This document shows, one piece after another, positions 16,155 to 24,935 of a DNA stretch of 64,000 bases. Source of the DNA: CAVQBL01 sp963710715 (GTDB lineage Bacteria > Pseudomonadota > Gammaproteobacteria > DSM-16500); the NCBI GenBank assembly GCA_963710715.1, contig CAVQBL010000013.1, positions 372,001 to 436,000 of the forward strand, given 5' to 3'. Numbering within the stretch: position 1 is the stretch's first letter; each line of letters opens with the position of its first letter. Below the pieces are notes generated by a model that had not been told where the DNA came from, ran no database searches, and saw only the letters and a program-made list of their open reading frames with translations. The translations under genes were made by a program, and so were the position numbers.

Positions 16155-16251
16155 ATACATCGAGCCGAAATTGAACATTTGCAAATTTGTATTTTAAAAA
16201 GTACTTGAAATAGGCATAATAGAAAAAAAATTACTATATGGAAACCTACCA

Positions 16252-17463
16252 ATGTCCTCTCAAGAAGAAACAGTCTTTCAAACCAAAGCCATGAAATATA
16301 TACGTACTTTCGTATATGCTTTAATTCATCTTTCTATCATAGCTGCCATTTGGACTGGCGTAACCGGTGCAAGCGTTGCCATTTGTATTGGGCTCTATAT
16401 TATCCATATGTGGTCAGTGACTGCAGGGTATCATCGCTATTTTTCACATAAATCATTTTCTACCAGCAGGGTTTTCCAGTTTATCCTTGCATGGTTATCG
16501 CAAAGCGCAACTCAATTGGGGGTATTGTGGTGGTCAAATCACCATAGACTGCACCACCTCTACTCTGATACAGAGTTAGATGCGCACTCGCCAAGACAAA
16601 AAGGATTTTTCTATTCCCATGTTGGATGGATATTTGATCGCAGTAATATTGCGTACAAAAAATATACGATGGTCAAAGATTGGGAACGTTATCCAGAATT
16701 AGTTTGGCTAGATAAATATGATTTGGTGCCGACTATTGTCTTGGGAGTGGTTGTATTTTTACTCGCAGGATGGAGTGGCTTAGTAGTGGGGTTCTTATTT
16801 AGCCGCGTATTGTCTTGGAATGCATCGTATACTATTAATTCACTGTCCCATGTGTATGGATCGCAACGTTATAATACAGGGGATGATTCACGCAATAATT
16901 TCTGGTTAGCATTATTAACCTTTGGTGAAGGTTGGCATAACAATCATCACCATTATGCTTCATCCGCACGCCAAGGATTTTTTTGGTGGGAAATTGATAT
17001 CACCTATTACGGTTTAAAAATGTTGTCATGGCTAGGTATTGTTTGGGATTTAAAAGTACCTTCAAAAGAAGTTATGTACGGAACCAAAGGCATATCACCC
17101 GGTGCGCAAGCACGTTCAAAAGAATTAATTAAAAGTGCTTCGATTGATTTGACTAAACTTGCAGTGAATTTATCTGAGTTGATCCAAGAAATGAAAAAGT
17201 CATTTGACTCGATAGAGGCAAGCAGGAAATCACACATTCAGTCTCTAGCAACAAATATAAAGCAGTTTATAACCTCCAATACCCAATCCTTAAAAAAATT
17301 ACCGCCTAAACTGCGTTCGTTGGTAAATGATTATATGGCAGGCGCAGATCGTGCGCTGCAGTTGACGCTGGATGCTTTGAGTACTGCTACAAAAGAAAAA
17401 GTAAACGCTGCGATTTTTGCGCTGGAGCAGACTGCGGGAGAAGTGGCGCCGTTAGCAACATAA
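16252..17463 (+). CDS. Acyl-CoA/fatty acid delta-9-type desaturase, copy 2
   Basis: 403 residues, clearly a paralogue of the 11361 gene along its full length, including the unusual helical C-terminal tail. Histidine boxes HRYFSH (61-66), HHRLHH (97-102) and HNNHH (229-233) are intact, so both copies should be active. Differences cluster in the first 25 residues and the tail. The two genes are 3.7 kb apart with an ATPase and an effector-like gene between them. Its 3' end is also partly duplicated downstream (18073-18133). Two desaturases could act on different chain lengths or respond to different conditions; the sequence does not say. Confidence 0.92.
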   Translation: MSSQEETVFQTKAMKYIRTFVYALIHLSIIAAIWTGVTGASVAICIGLYIIHMWSVTAGYHRYFSHKSFSTSRVFQFILAWLSQSATQLGVLWWSNHHRLHHLYSDTELDAHSPRQKGFFYSHVGWIFDRSNIAYKKYTMVKDWERYPELVWLDKYDLVPTIVLGVVVFLLAGWSGLVVGFLFSRVLSWNASYTINSLSHVYGSQRYNTGDDSRNNFWLALLTFGEGWHNNHHHYASSARQGFFWWEIDITYYGLKMLSWLGIVWDLKVPSKEVMYGTKGISPGAQARSKELIKSASIDLTKLAVNLSELIQEMKKSFDSIEASRKSHIQSLATNIKQFITSNTQSLKKLPPKLRSLVNDYMAGADRALQLTLDALSTATKEKVNAAIFALEQTAGEVAPLAT

Positions 17464-17524
17464 TGGTATGTTTATACTCGGTTATAGAATAATTTATGTC
17501 CCACTTTTTATTGAGGAAACGATT

Positions 17525-17998
17525 ATGAAACTAAAAACAATATTACAAGCTAGTTTAGGTGCTTTGTTTTTGTCAGCAACTGTTCAAACGTTTGCTAGCG
17601 CAAGTCAAGTAACTTGTCCTTCCATACAATCCATGCGTGATGCGGCTCAAAAATTAGATACCGTAAGGAGGCTTAAGTCTGAGACGGGGGAGTATCAATA
17701 TGGAGTTGAATCCGGTATTGAAGGTATTAGAGAAAACAATTTTTTCTGGATTGTTTTAGCAGGTGCCACTGTGGCAAACAGTTTCGACGATGCTCATAGA
17801 AAAGCTATAACTGAGATTGAAAATGTAACTGAAGGACAGGAAGTAGCAGTAGATCAAGGTATTGTTTATACGTGCCAATATAACACTAGAAGTGGTGGGG
17901 TTGCGGCGGCAATTTCTTTTAAAAATGATAAAGACGAAAATGCATTATCATTACTGAAGATTAGAAAGTCTCTTACTTCAAAATTTGAAGCACGGTAG
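17525..17998 (+). CDS. Small secreted protein of unknown function
   Basis: 157 residues from ATG 17525, which has GAGGAAAC just upstream; an in-frame ATG at 17468 would bury the signal peptide. The signal peptide is clear (MKLKTILQASLGALFLSATVQTFAS). The mature part begins VTCPSIQSMRDAAQKL and holds one more cysteine (YTCQYNTRSGG), so a single disulfide is likely. The pattern of a Cys-Pro near the mature start followed by a small beta domain is reminiscent of the DUF3757-type secreted proteins of Legionella, but I cannot confirm this. It sits between desaturase copy 2 and an orphan desaturase tail, so it may be cargo of the same rearrangement. A terminator follows. Confidence 0.7.
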   Translation: MKLKTILQASLGALFLSATVQTFASASQVTCPSIQSMRDAAQKLDTVRRLKSETGEYQYGVESGIEGIRENNFFWIVLAGATVANSFDDAHRKAITEIENVTEGQEVAVDQGIVYTCQYNTRSGGVAAAISFKNDKDENALSLLKIRKSLTSKFEAR

Positions 17999-18013
17999 TT
18001 TTATAATCCTGAT

Positions 18014-18042
18014 ATCTCCCCGTATATAAGCGGGGAGATTTT
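18014..18042 (+). terminator. Rho-independent terminator
   Basis: ATCTCCCCG (18014-18022) pairs perfectly with CGGGGAGAT (18031-18039) around an 8-base loop, followed by a short T-run. It lies 16 bp after the stop of the secreted-protein gene. Confidence 0.7.
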
Positions 18043-18072
18043 ATGCAAGTTCTTCCTCGCTCCCCTTTACAT

Positions 18073-18133
18073 TAAACCGCTGCGATTTTTGCGTTGGAAC
18101 AGACAGCGGGTGAAGTGGCGCCATTAGCAACAT
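18073..18133 (+). pseudogene. Orphan copy of the desaturase copy 2 3' end
   Basis: This segment matches the last about 55 bp of the 16252 gene (17405-17463, ending in the same LAT codons and ATG/ATA context) at roughly 90 percent. No desaturase frame leads into it. It mirrors the remnant at 14337-14386 after desaturase copy 1. Confidence 0.7.
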
Positions 18134-18161
18134 GAGGTCTGTATATGATTGCTTAACCGAT

Positions 18162-18205
18162 CTCGTCATTGCGAACCATGCGCTTTTTGCATGGTGAAGC
18201 AAGGC
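18162..18205. repeat. CGTCATTGCGA repeat, degenerate copy
   Basis: CTCGTCATTGCGAACCATGC with an internal hairpin (CCATGCGC/GCATGG) and a GAAGCAA end. It belongs to the same family as 20907-21025 and 24852-24903. Confidence 0.6.
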
Positions 18206-18319
18206 TTTTTGATTTTCAATGAGTGATGCTATCATCCTAGCTAGCAGTTGCCACACGTAAAACATACCTTTATATTTCTACTAAAACTGTTATAATATAC
18301 CTGTATATTTTAACGGATA

Positions 18320-19693
18320 ATGGCAATGAAACGCTATCTTATTGATAAATTGAAAGATTGGCTAGCCTCTCCGTCTCGCAAACCAGCCGTACTTCGAGGC
18401 GCGCGGCAGGTGGGTAAAACGTGGATTGTCAGGGAACTCGCCAAGCAAACAGGTAAGCAGCTAATCGAGCTTAATTTTGAAAAACAGCGTTCTCTTGCCA
18501 TTCATTTTGAGAGCAATGATCCATCGACGATTTTATTAAATTTAGAAAGCGCGTTGAATCAGCCTATTCGTCCAGCAGACTCTATATTGTTTTTAGATGA
18601 AATTCAGGCTGCGCCTGATCTGTTTGCAAAATTGCGATGGTTTTATGAAGACATGCCTGAGCTTGCTGTGATTACTGCAGGATCATTGCTGGAGTTTATA
18701 TTAGAAAATCATACGTTTAGTATGCCCGTTGGGCGTATCCAATATTTCTTTATTGAACCATTAGGGTTTGAAGAATTTTTATTAGCAAAAAATGAAATGC
18801 ATTTATTATCAGCCATAGAAAAAGTTTCTATTGAAAAACCATTTAATACATCATTGCATGATAAAGCTAATCAATTATTTAAAGAATTTGTCACTGTAGG
18901 TGGTATGCCAGAAGCAGTTTCTACTTGGATTAAAACATCTTCGTTGGAAGCGCTTGCGGAAGTGCATAATAATTTAATTAATACGTATCAAGATGATTTT
19001 ACGAAATATGCGGGAAAATTATCGATCACCTGTTTAGAAGAAGTATTGCATGCGGTTCCAAAATTATTAACCAAAAAATTTATTTATAGTCACGTGGATC
19101 CCACCGCGCGACATGACAGTATTAAACAAGCACTGAGCTTGCTGTTAAAAGCGCGCGTGTGTCATAAAGTGCAAAGTACAAGCGCAAATGGCATTCCTCT
19201 TGGGGCTGAAGTAAATTCAAAGATATTCAAAATTATCTTGATCGATGTAGGTTTGGTTTCAACGATGCTAGGCTTAAAGCTACATCAATTTAGTAACATG
19301 GAAGATATTTTAGTTATCAATAAAGGAGCCCTGGCGGAACAAGTCGTGGGACAATTATTACGTTTATTATCGCCATTTTATATTGAGCCAACATTACATT
19401 ATTGGAGCCGTGAATTAACAAGTTCGAGCGCTGAAATTGATTATTTAATTCAAGACAATCAACGATTGATTCCGATTGAAGTGAAGGCCGGTGTTGAGGG
19501 AAAATTAAGATCATTGCATCAATTTATGAGTGAAAAACCGTGGAAACTTGCAATTCGTTTTTATGCGGGGCCCGCTCAACGCGATCACATCACATCAAAA
19601 ACAACAACGGGTGATCTGAATGATTATGAGCTCATTTCACTACCATTTTATTTGCTGGGTCAGTTATATAGATTGCTAGAACAATTTTCATGA
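18320..19693 (+). CDS. AAA ATPase with AAA_14 and DUF4143-like domains
   Basis: 457 residues. Walker A GARQVGKT is at 27-34, Walker B SILFLDEIQAAP at about 93-104, and the sensor-like VITAGSLLEFIL follows. The family's GGMPEAVSTW motif lies in the helical linker. The C-terminal DUF4143 region ends with AEIDYLIQDNQRLIPIEVKAG, again with PD-(D/E)XK nuclease spacing. These proteins are common, mobile and of unknown function; some act like toxin or stress-related genes. It is unrelated in detail to the ATPase at 12843 although the architecture (AAA then nuclease-like end) is analogous. A promoter-like TATAAT lies at about 18291. Two ATGs (18320, 18326) are possible. Confidence 0.85.
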   Translation: MAMKRYLIDKLKDWLASPSRKPAVLRGARQVGKTWIVRELAKQTGKQLIELNFEKQRSLAIHFESNDPSTILLNLESALNQPIRPADSILFLDEIQAAPDLFAKLRWFYEDMPELAVITAGSLLEFILENHTFSMPVGRIQYFFIEPLGFEEFLLAKNEMHLLSAIEKVSIEKPFNTSLHDKANQLFKEFVTVGGMPEAVSTWIKTSSLEALAEVHNNLINTYQDDFTKYAGKLSITCLEEVLHAVPKLLTKKFIYSHVDPTARHDSIKQALSLLLKARVCHKVQSTSANGIPLGAEVNSKIFKIILIDVGLVSTMLGLKLHQFSNMEDILVINKGALAEQVVGQLLRLLSPFYIEPTLHYWSRELTSSSAEIDYLIQDNQRLIPIEVKAGVEGKLRSLHQFMSEKPWKLAIRFYAGPAQRDHITSKTTTGDLNDYELISLPFYLLGQLYRLLEQFS

Positions 19694-19712
19694 TAAATAG
19701 ACGCATGGCTCG

Positions 19713-20843
19713 CTACAAAAACAATCTTTCCAACGTCAGTTGATAAATTTCCGTAAGCTTTTCCAAGTCCATGACTCTCACATGCTCATTCGCATGATGT
19801 GCGCTAGCATGACAAGGCCCGAGCTCTACCACTTCTGCGCCTGTAGGTGCAATAAAACGGCCATCTGAAGTGCCGCCTCCCGTGGAGAGTTTTGTATCGA
19901 GCCCCGTTAATTCTTTGATAGTTTTTTTAACGGTAGCAATTAATTTACCTTGTTTAGTTAAAAAAGGTTCACCGGATAAATTCCATTGTATATCGAATTT
20001 GAGTTGATGTTTGCTGAGACAATTTTCCATACGACGCTTTAATTCATCCGGAGTAATAGCGGTTGAAAAACGGAAATTAAAAACCATGTCTAATTTTCCT
20101 GGGATAACGTTGCTTGCACCGGTTCCAGAATGGATATTAGAAATTTGAAATGTTGTTGGTGGAAAAAATTCGTTACCGTTATCCCATGTTTCAGTGATGA
20201 TTTCTTGTATAGCGGGTGTGATCATGTGAATGGGATTTTGCGCGAGATGTGGAAAAGCAACATGGCCTTGCTTGCCATGAATCGTTAATTTTCCTGCGAG
20301 TGAGCCGCGACGACCCACACGAACTTGATCACCAATTAATTTTTCACTGCTGGCTTCGCCAATAATGCAATAATCAATTTTTTCATTACGTTTTTGCAAC
20401 GCTTCCACTACTTTGCGTGTGCCGTTCAGGTTGGTTGCTCCTTCTTCATCACTGGTAATGAGGAATGCAATCGATCCTGCATAATCACGATTTTTTTGAA
20501 TGAAATTTTCAACCGCAACTATCATAGCAGCTATACCACCTTTCATGTCAGCGGCACCCCGTCCGTAGAGAAAGCTGTCACGTACCACGGGTTGAAAAGG
20601 ATCCGATAACCAAGCGTCTAATGGTCCAGGAGGAACAACGTCTGTGTGTCCTGCAAATACTACTAAGGGCGATTGGGTTCCATGTCTTGCCCATAAATTA
20701 TCGACTTGGCCAAAGCGCATATTTTCAATGTGGAAGTCCATAGCTTTTAAACGATCGCTAATAATATCTTGGCATCCAGCATCATCAGGAGTAATAGAAG
20801 GTTGTCGGATGAGGTGTTTGGTTAATTCAAGTGTGGGTGACAT
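19713..20843 (-). CDS. dapE: Succinyl-diaminopimelate desuccinylase
   Basis: 376 residues, normal length. DapE is a zinc metallopeptidase-family enzyme that removes succinate from N-succinyl-LL-diaminopimelate in lysine and peptidoglycan precursor synthesis. Metal-binding and catalytic motifs are present: VFAGHTDVVPPG, GRGAADMKGGIAA, TSDEEG, and the C-terminal STGGGTSDGRF and HANEHV. The dimerisation domain lies between. dapD, two steps earlier in the pathway, is just upstream on the same strand, with a palindromic repeat between the two genes. Confidence 0.96.
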   Translation of the reverse strand: MSPTLELTKHLIRQPSITPDDAGCQDIISDRLKAMDFHIENMRFGQVDNLWARHGTQSPLVVFAGHTDVVPPGPLDAWLSDPFQPVVRDSFLYGRGAADMKGGIAAMIVAVENFIQKNRDYAGSIAFLITSDEEGATNLNGTRKVVEALQKRNEKIDYCIIGEASSEKLIGDQVRVGRRGSLAGKLTIHGKQGHVAFPHLAQNPIHMITPAIQEIITETWDNGNEFFPPTTFQISNIHSGTGASNVIPGKLDMVFNFRFSTAITPDELKRRMENCLSKHQLKFDIQWNLSGEPFLTKQGKLIATVKKTIKELTGLDTKLSTGGGTSDGRFIAPTGAEVVELGPCHASAHHANEHVRVMDLEKLTEIYQLTLERLFL

Positions 20844-20906
20844 GGCAATTCCTTTTCTTAAGTTTTTTTCAACAGACGTAACTATTCACCATTCTTACAA
20901 AAAGAA

Positions 20907-21025
20907 CTCGTCATTGCGAGCCTCACGCCTTAGCTTTATGTGAGGCGTGGCAATCCAGAATGGTGATAAGTTGTATGCAGTACTGGATTGCTTCGTCGCA
21001 AAAGGCGCTCCTCGCAATGACGGCG
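20907..21025. repeat. Two CGTCATTGCGA-type repeats, head to head, between dapD and dapE
   Basis: The first unit (20907-20958) starts CTCGTCATTGCGAG and ends CAATCCAG; the second (about 20982-21025) is inverted, starting CTGGATTGC and ending CGCAATGACG. The first unit is the reverse complement of 24852-24903 with two mismatches in 52 bp. This repeat type, built on CGTCATTGCGAG and CAATCCAG, is widespread in Rickettsiales and Legionellales intergenic regions. Confidence 0.75.
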
Positions 21026-21029
21026 TGAA

Positions 21030-21857
21030 TCAGACCATGCGTAATAATTCATTAATTCCTACTTTCTCACGGGTCTTTGCATCCACTTGTTTTACAATGA
21101 TAGCGCAGTACAAGCTATATTTCCCATCTTGACTGGGTAGATTGCCGGGTACAACCACGGAACCCGCAGGAACGCGGCCATATAGGACTTTTCCTGTTTC
21201 ACGGTGGTAGATGCGTGTGCTTTGACCGATGTAGACTCCCATTGAAATGACGGAACCCGCTTCAACGATGACGCCTTCAACAACCTCTGAACGCGCGCCA
21301 ATAAAGCAATTGTCTTCAATGATAGTCGGATTGGCTTGTAAGGGTTCTAATATGCCGCCGATGCCAACGCCGCCAGAAAGGTGTACGTTTTTCCCAATCT
21401 GTGCACAGGAGCCCACTGTTGCCCAAGTATCTACCATGGTACCGGAGTCGATATACGCGCCAATGTTAATATAAGAGGGCATGAGTACCGTGTTGGGGGC
21501 AATATAGGCACCTTTACGTGCTACCGCAGGAGGGACGATTCGCACTCCTGCAGCTTTGAATGCTGCGGGACTGGTCTTTTGGAATTTGGTGGGAACTTTA
21601 TCGAAATATTGGGTAAATGCGCCAGGCAATACTTCATTATCATGAGTACGGAAATACAAAAGTACCGCTTTTTTAAGCCATTGATGGACCTTCCATTCGC
21701 CTTCAACCTTTTCTGCTATGCGGGCTTTTCCGCTATCGAGTAATTCAATTGTTTGATTAAGGACATCTTTAAGTTCAGAGCTGGTATTTTGTGGGGTTAG
21801 GGTAGCGCGATCGTCAAAAGCCGATTCGATAACTGCTTGTAGTTTGTGTATTAACAT
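21030..21857 (-). CDS. dapD: 2,3,4,5-tetrahydropyridine-2,6-dicarboxylate N-succinyltransferase
   Basis: 275 residues from ATG 21857 (MLIHKLQAVIESAF), matching the E. coli length; a TTG four codons upstream is unlikely. DapD transfers succinate from succinyl-CoA in diaminopimelate synthesis. The left-handed beta-helix is seen as hexapeptide repeats (GAYIAPNTVLMPSYINIGAYID), with the strongly conserved TWATVGSCAQIGKNVHLS, GGVGIGG and NCFIGARSEVVEGV. The C-terminal AKTREKVGINELLR is typical. It is transcribed toward dapE. Confidence 0.97.
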   Translation of the reverse strand: MLIHKLQAVIESAFDDRATLTPQNTSSELKDVLNQTIELLDSGKARIAEKVEGEWKVHQWLKKAVLLYFRTHDNEVLPGAFTQYFDKVPTKFQKTSPAAFKAAGVRIVPPAVARKGAYIAPNTVLMPSYINIGAYIDSGTMVDTWATVGSCAQIGKNVHLSGGVGIGGILEPLQANPTIIEDNCFIGARSEVVEGVIVEAGSVISMGVYIGQSTRIYHRETGKVLYGRVPAGSVVVPGNLPSQDGKYSLYCAIIVKQVDAKTREKVGINELLRMV

Positions 21858-21917
21858 GATTCTGCCCAATCGTAAAATATGATAGCATAGCGCATTCTAT
21901 ACAATATAAATCAGCTT

Positions 21918-23696
21918 ATGTCACGAATAAAATTAAAATTTAAGCCAAAGCCCAAAAAAGTGGCTAACGCATTTGTTATCTATAAGCGTTTATTTGGCTA
22001 TGTGCGTAGTTATTGGTTTTTTCTTTTGATTGCTATATTTGCCAGTATGTTATCTTCAGGAATTGATTCCTGGTTTGTTTCTTTTTTAGAACCTTTATTA
22101 AATAAAGGCTTGTTTGGAAAAAATCGCCAATTTTTATCCTTAGCGCCCTTCATTGTGTTAGTTGCTTTTATGTCACGCGGTATTGCTAGCTTTTTTTCAA
22201 ATTATTATATCGCATCGGTCTCACGCAGTGTCATCATGCGTATGCGGCAAGATTTGTTTGCGCATTTGCAGCGTTTGCCCGCACGCTTTTATGATCATGC
22301 TACTTCGGGCCAAGTGCTTTCAGTGATTTTATATAGTGTTGAACAAGTTGCCAATGCGAGTGCAGATGTTTTAACGACAGCAATTCAAGCTGCTTTTTTT
22401 ATTATGGGTTTATTGATTGTCATGTTTAAGATCAGTTGGAAATTAAGTTTATTATATTTCATTCTGATCCCTTTAATTATTATTATCATGCGCATTGCAA
22501 GCATGCGCGTGCGTCGCTTGAGTTTGAGCATTCAAGACTCGATGGCGGAATTAGTCCATCGTGCAGAAGAAAATATCGAAGGTTACAAAGTTGTACGCGC
22601 ATTTGGCGGACAAGCAGCAGAAACAGAAAAATTTAATAAAGCAGCGCGTGTGAATCGGCAGCGCGAAATGAAAGTTGTTGCAGCACGTTCGTGGAGTGTT
22701 TCAAGCGTGCAGTTGGTTGCTGCATTGGCATTATCGATTACATTGTATGTTGCAACATTAGATATTTCAGATTCCATTTTGTCGGCAGGTGGTTTTGTTG
22801 CCTTGGTTGCTTCAATGCTCGCTATCATTAAACCTATGAAAGACTTAACAACCATGCAGAATAAATTGTATCGAGGTCTTGCTGGCGCACAAACGGTTTT
22901 TGAATTATTAGATGAGCAACCCGAAGAAGATCACGGCACCAAAGAATTGCAGCGCGCTAAAGGGCAAATCGAATTTTCACATGTGAACTTTGCTTATGAA
23001 GCGAATAAACCCGTATTACATGATATTAATTTCAGTATTCAGCCGGGCGAAGTGGTAGCCTTAGTGGGGCGTTCAGGCAGTGGTAAGTCAACGCTGGTTA
23101 GTTTATTGCCGCGATTTTATAGCAATTTCTCAGGCGATATTTTTTTAGATGGAGCCTCTGTCCGTGATTACAAACTGTTTGATTTACGTCAGCAGTTTTC
23201 ATTGGTTTCACAAAATGTCACTTTATTTAATGATACCATAGCAAATAATATTGCTTACGGTCATTTTGGTGAAGTGGATGAAGCAGAGATTATGGCGGCA
23301 GCCAAAGCAGCTTATGTGAGCGAGTTTATTGAACAGTTACCAAAAGGTGTGCACACGCTGATTGGTGAAAATGGTGTGTTACTTTCAGGTGGACAAAGAC
23401 AGCGAATCGCCATTGCGCGGGCCATTTTAAAAGATGCGCCGATTTTAGTTTTAGATGAAGCAACTTCGTCTCTCGATACCGAGTCGGAACGCTATATTCA
23501 AGCAGCGCTGGCAGAGCTGATGCGCAAACGTACTACATTAGTGATTGCGCATCGCTTATCGACTGTGGAACATGCAGATAAAATTATCGTGATGAGTCAT
23601 GGCAAAATTGTTGAAGTGGGAACGCATCAAGAGCTATTAATGCAAGCGGGCACGTATGCGAAATTATACATACCCATTGCATCTCAAGATGCGTAG
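21918..23696 (+). CDS. msbA: Lipid A export ABC transporter MsbA
   Basis: 592 residues, normal length. Flips lipid A-core from the inner to the outer face of the inner membrane. Six membrane helices in the first about 320 residues are followed by the nucleotide-binding domain with Walker A VGRSGSGKST, the Q-loop SLVSQNVTLF, signature LSGGQRQRIAIARA, Walker B ILVLDEATSSLD and H-switch IAHRLST. The start at 21918 is divergent from dapD across about 60 bp. lpxK follows, the classical msbA-lpxK pair, but the two are separated here by a palindromic element. Confidence 0.96.
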   Translation: MSRIKLKFKPKPKKVANAFVIYKRLFGYVRSYWFFLLIAIFASMLSSGIDSWFVSFLEPLLNKGLFGKNRQFLSLAPFIVLVAFMSRGIASFFSNYYIASVSRSVIMRMRQDLFAHLQRLPARFYDHATSGQVLSVILYSVEQVANASADVLTTAIQAAFFIMGLLIVMFKISWKLSLLYFILIPLIIIIMRIASMRVRRLSLSIQDSMAELVHRAEENIEGYKVVRAFGGQAAETEKFNKAARVNRQREMKVVAARSWSVSSVQLVAALALSITLYVATLDISDSILSAGGFVALVASMLAIIKPMKDLTTMQNKLYRGLAGAQTVFELLDEQPEEDHGTKELQRAKGQIEFSHVNFAYEANKPVLHDINFSIQPGEVVALVGRSGSGKSTLVSLLPRFYSNFSGDIFLDGASVRDYKLFDLRQQFSLVSQNVTLFNDTIANNIAYGHFGEVDEAEIMAAAKAAYVSEFIEQLPKGVHTLIGENGVLLSGGQRQRIAIARAILKDAPILVLDEATSSLDTESERYIQAALAELMRKRTTLVIAHRLSTVEHADKIIVMSHGKIVEVGTHQELLMQAGTYAKLYIPIASQDA

Positions 23697-23824
23697 TTTT
23701 AACAATCCAGATTGCGAGAAGTTGAAACGTTTTGATTGAGAAAAATCGCAGGAATACTTGACAGTATTTCGAGATTTTTCGATTGAAAAACGTTTCAAAT
23801 TTGACGCAAGATGGGTTGTTAAAA
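23697..23824. repeat. Large palindromic element, copy 2, between msbA and lpxK
   Basis: TTTTAACAATCCAGATTGCG at the left end pairs imperfectly with the right end, and GAAACGTTTTGATTGAG/GATTGAAAAACGTTTC form the core arms around CAGGAATACTTGACAG. The core resembles 1440-1540. It begins directly after the msbA stop codon. Confidence 0.75.
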
Positions 23825-23882
23825 GTCGCATCTTGAGGTGTAATGGGTATAGTATGCAATTTAAAGAATCGGAACTGATTTA

Positions 23883-24887
23883 ATGCGCACAGTCGAACGT
23901 CATTGGTATCATCACTCAATGAGTATGTGGACTCTCGTTCTTTTGCCTTTTTCTTGGATTTTTTATTGTATTGTGAAAGGGCGGCAATTTTTATATCAAG
24001 CGCGAATAAAAAAAACGTTTCGTTTTCAAGTGCCCATAGTGGTAATTGGGAATATTACTGTAGGTGGAACGGGAAAAACCCCATTAGCTATTTGGTTAGT
24101 TAATTTTTTAAAAGAGTACGGATTTCGGCCGGGCATTGTGAGTCGCGGTTTCGGTGGCAAAGTGCAACGTAATCCGCGCATCGTCAATGAAAACGCGGAT
24201 CCAAAAGAAGTAGGGGATGAAGCAATTTTGTTAGCGCGACGTAGTCAATGTCCTGTTGTTATTGGCGTGAATCGGGTTGCTGCGGTGCAAGAATTATTAA
24301 AAAATTATCATTGCAATATTGTTGTAAGCGATGATGGTTTGCAGCATTATAGTTTAGGACGAGATATTGAAATTGCTGTGATCGATGGTACGCGAAATTT
24401 TGGGAATGGTAAGTTATTGCCCGCGGGTCCCTTGCGTGAAACATTATCGCGTCTCGAGCGAGTGGATTTTGTAGTGACGCAGGGTGCTGTTGCAAATGAT
24501 AAATATGCATTGCATTTGCAAGGCGATTGTTTGGTGTCTGTAAAAAATAATAATGAAACAAGGATGCTAGAAAAATTTCGTTATCAAAAAGTGCATGCTG
24601 TTGCAGCGATTGGACATCCACAACGATTTTTTTCTATGTTACGAGAACAAGGGTTGGATGTCATTGAACATATTTTTTCTGATCATTATCTTTATCGAAA
24701 GGAAGATATTTTTTTTCCAGATGGATTGCCTGTGATTATGACAGAAAAAGATGCGGTGAAGTGTCAGCAATTTGCAGATGAACGGCATTGGTATCTGTCG
24801 GTGGATGCAAAAGTCAGTGCAGGGTTTGGGGAAGCTGTGTTGGCAAAGTTACTGGATTGCCACGCCTCACATAAAGCTAGAGCGTGA
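23883..24887 (+). CDS. lpxK: Tetraacyldisaccharide 4'-kinase
   Basis: 334 residues; phosphorylates the lipid A precursor to make lipid IVA at the inner membrane. A membrane anchor is near residues 15-32, the P-loop ITVGGTGKTP at about 58-67, then PGIVSRGFGG, VGDEAILLARR and VVSDDGLQHY. MTEKDAVKC near the C-terminus is also typical. The last 11 residues (LDCHASHKARA) are encoded by a CGTCATTGCGA-type repeat, so the natural end was probably replaced by repeat insertion; the tail is outside the conserved domain. Confidence 0.95.
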   Translation: MRTVERHWYHHSMSMWTLVLLPFSWIFYCIVKGRQFLYQARIKKTFRFQVPIVVIGNITVGGTGKTPLAIWLVNFLKEYGFRPGIVSRGFGGKVQRNPRIVNENADPKEVGDEAILLARRSQCPVVIGVNRVAAVQELLKNYHCNIVVSDDGLQHYSLGRDIEIAVIDGTRNFGNGKLLPAGPLRETLSRLERVDFVVTQGAVANDKYALHLQGDCLVSVKNNNETRMLEKFRYQKVHAVAAIGHPQRFFSMLREQGLDVIEHIFSDHYLYRKEDIFFPDGLPVIMTEKDAVKCQQFADERHWYLSVDAKVSAGFGEAVLAKLLDCHASHKARA

Positions 24888-24903
24888 GGCTCGCAATGAC
24901 GAG
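24852..24903. repeat. CGTCATTGCGA repeat overlapping the lpxK 3' end
   Basis: 52 bp, CTGGATTGCCACGCCTCACA to CTCGCAATGACGAG, identical to the reverse complement of 20907-20958 except for two bases. It supplies the final codons and stop of lpxK. Confidence 0.8.
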
Positions 24904-24935
24904 TTTGAATAAAATATAATTTTATAGGAGAATTT

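Noticed and set aside
18041..18265. 74-codon minus-strand frame after the secreted-protein gene
   Set aside because: It overlaps the terminator, the orphan desaturase tail and a dispersed repeat, so its sequence is accounted for.
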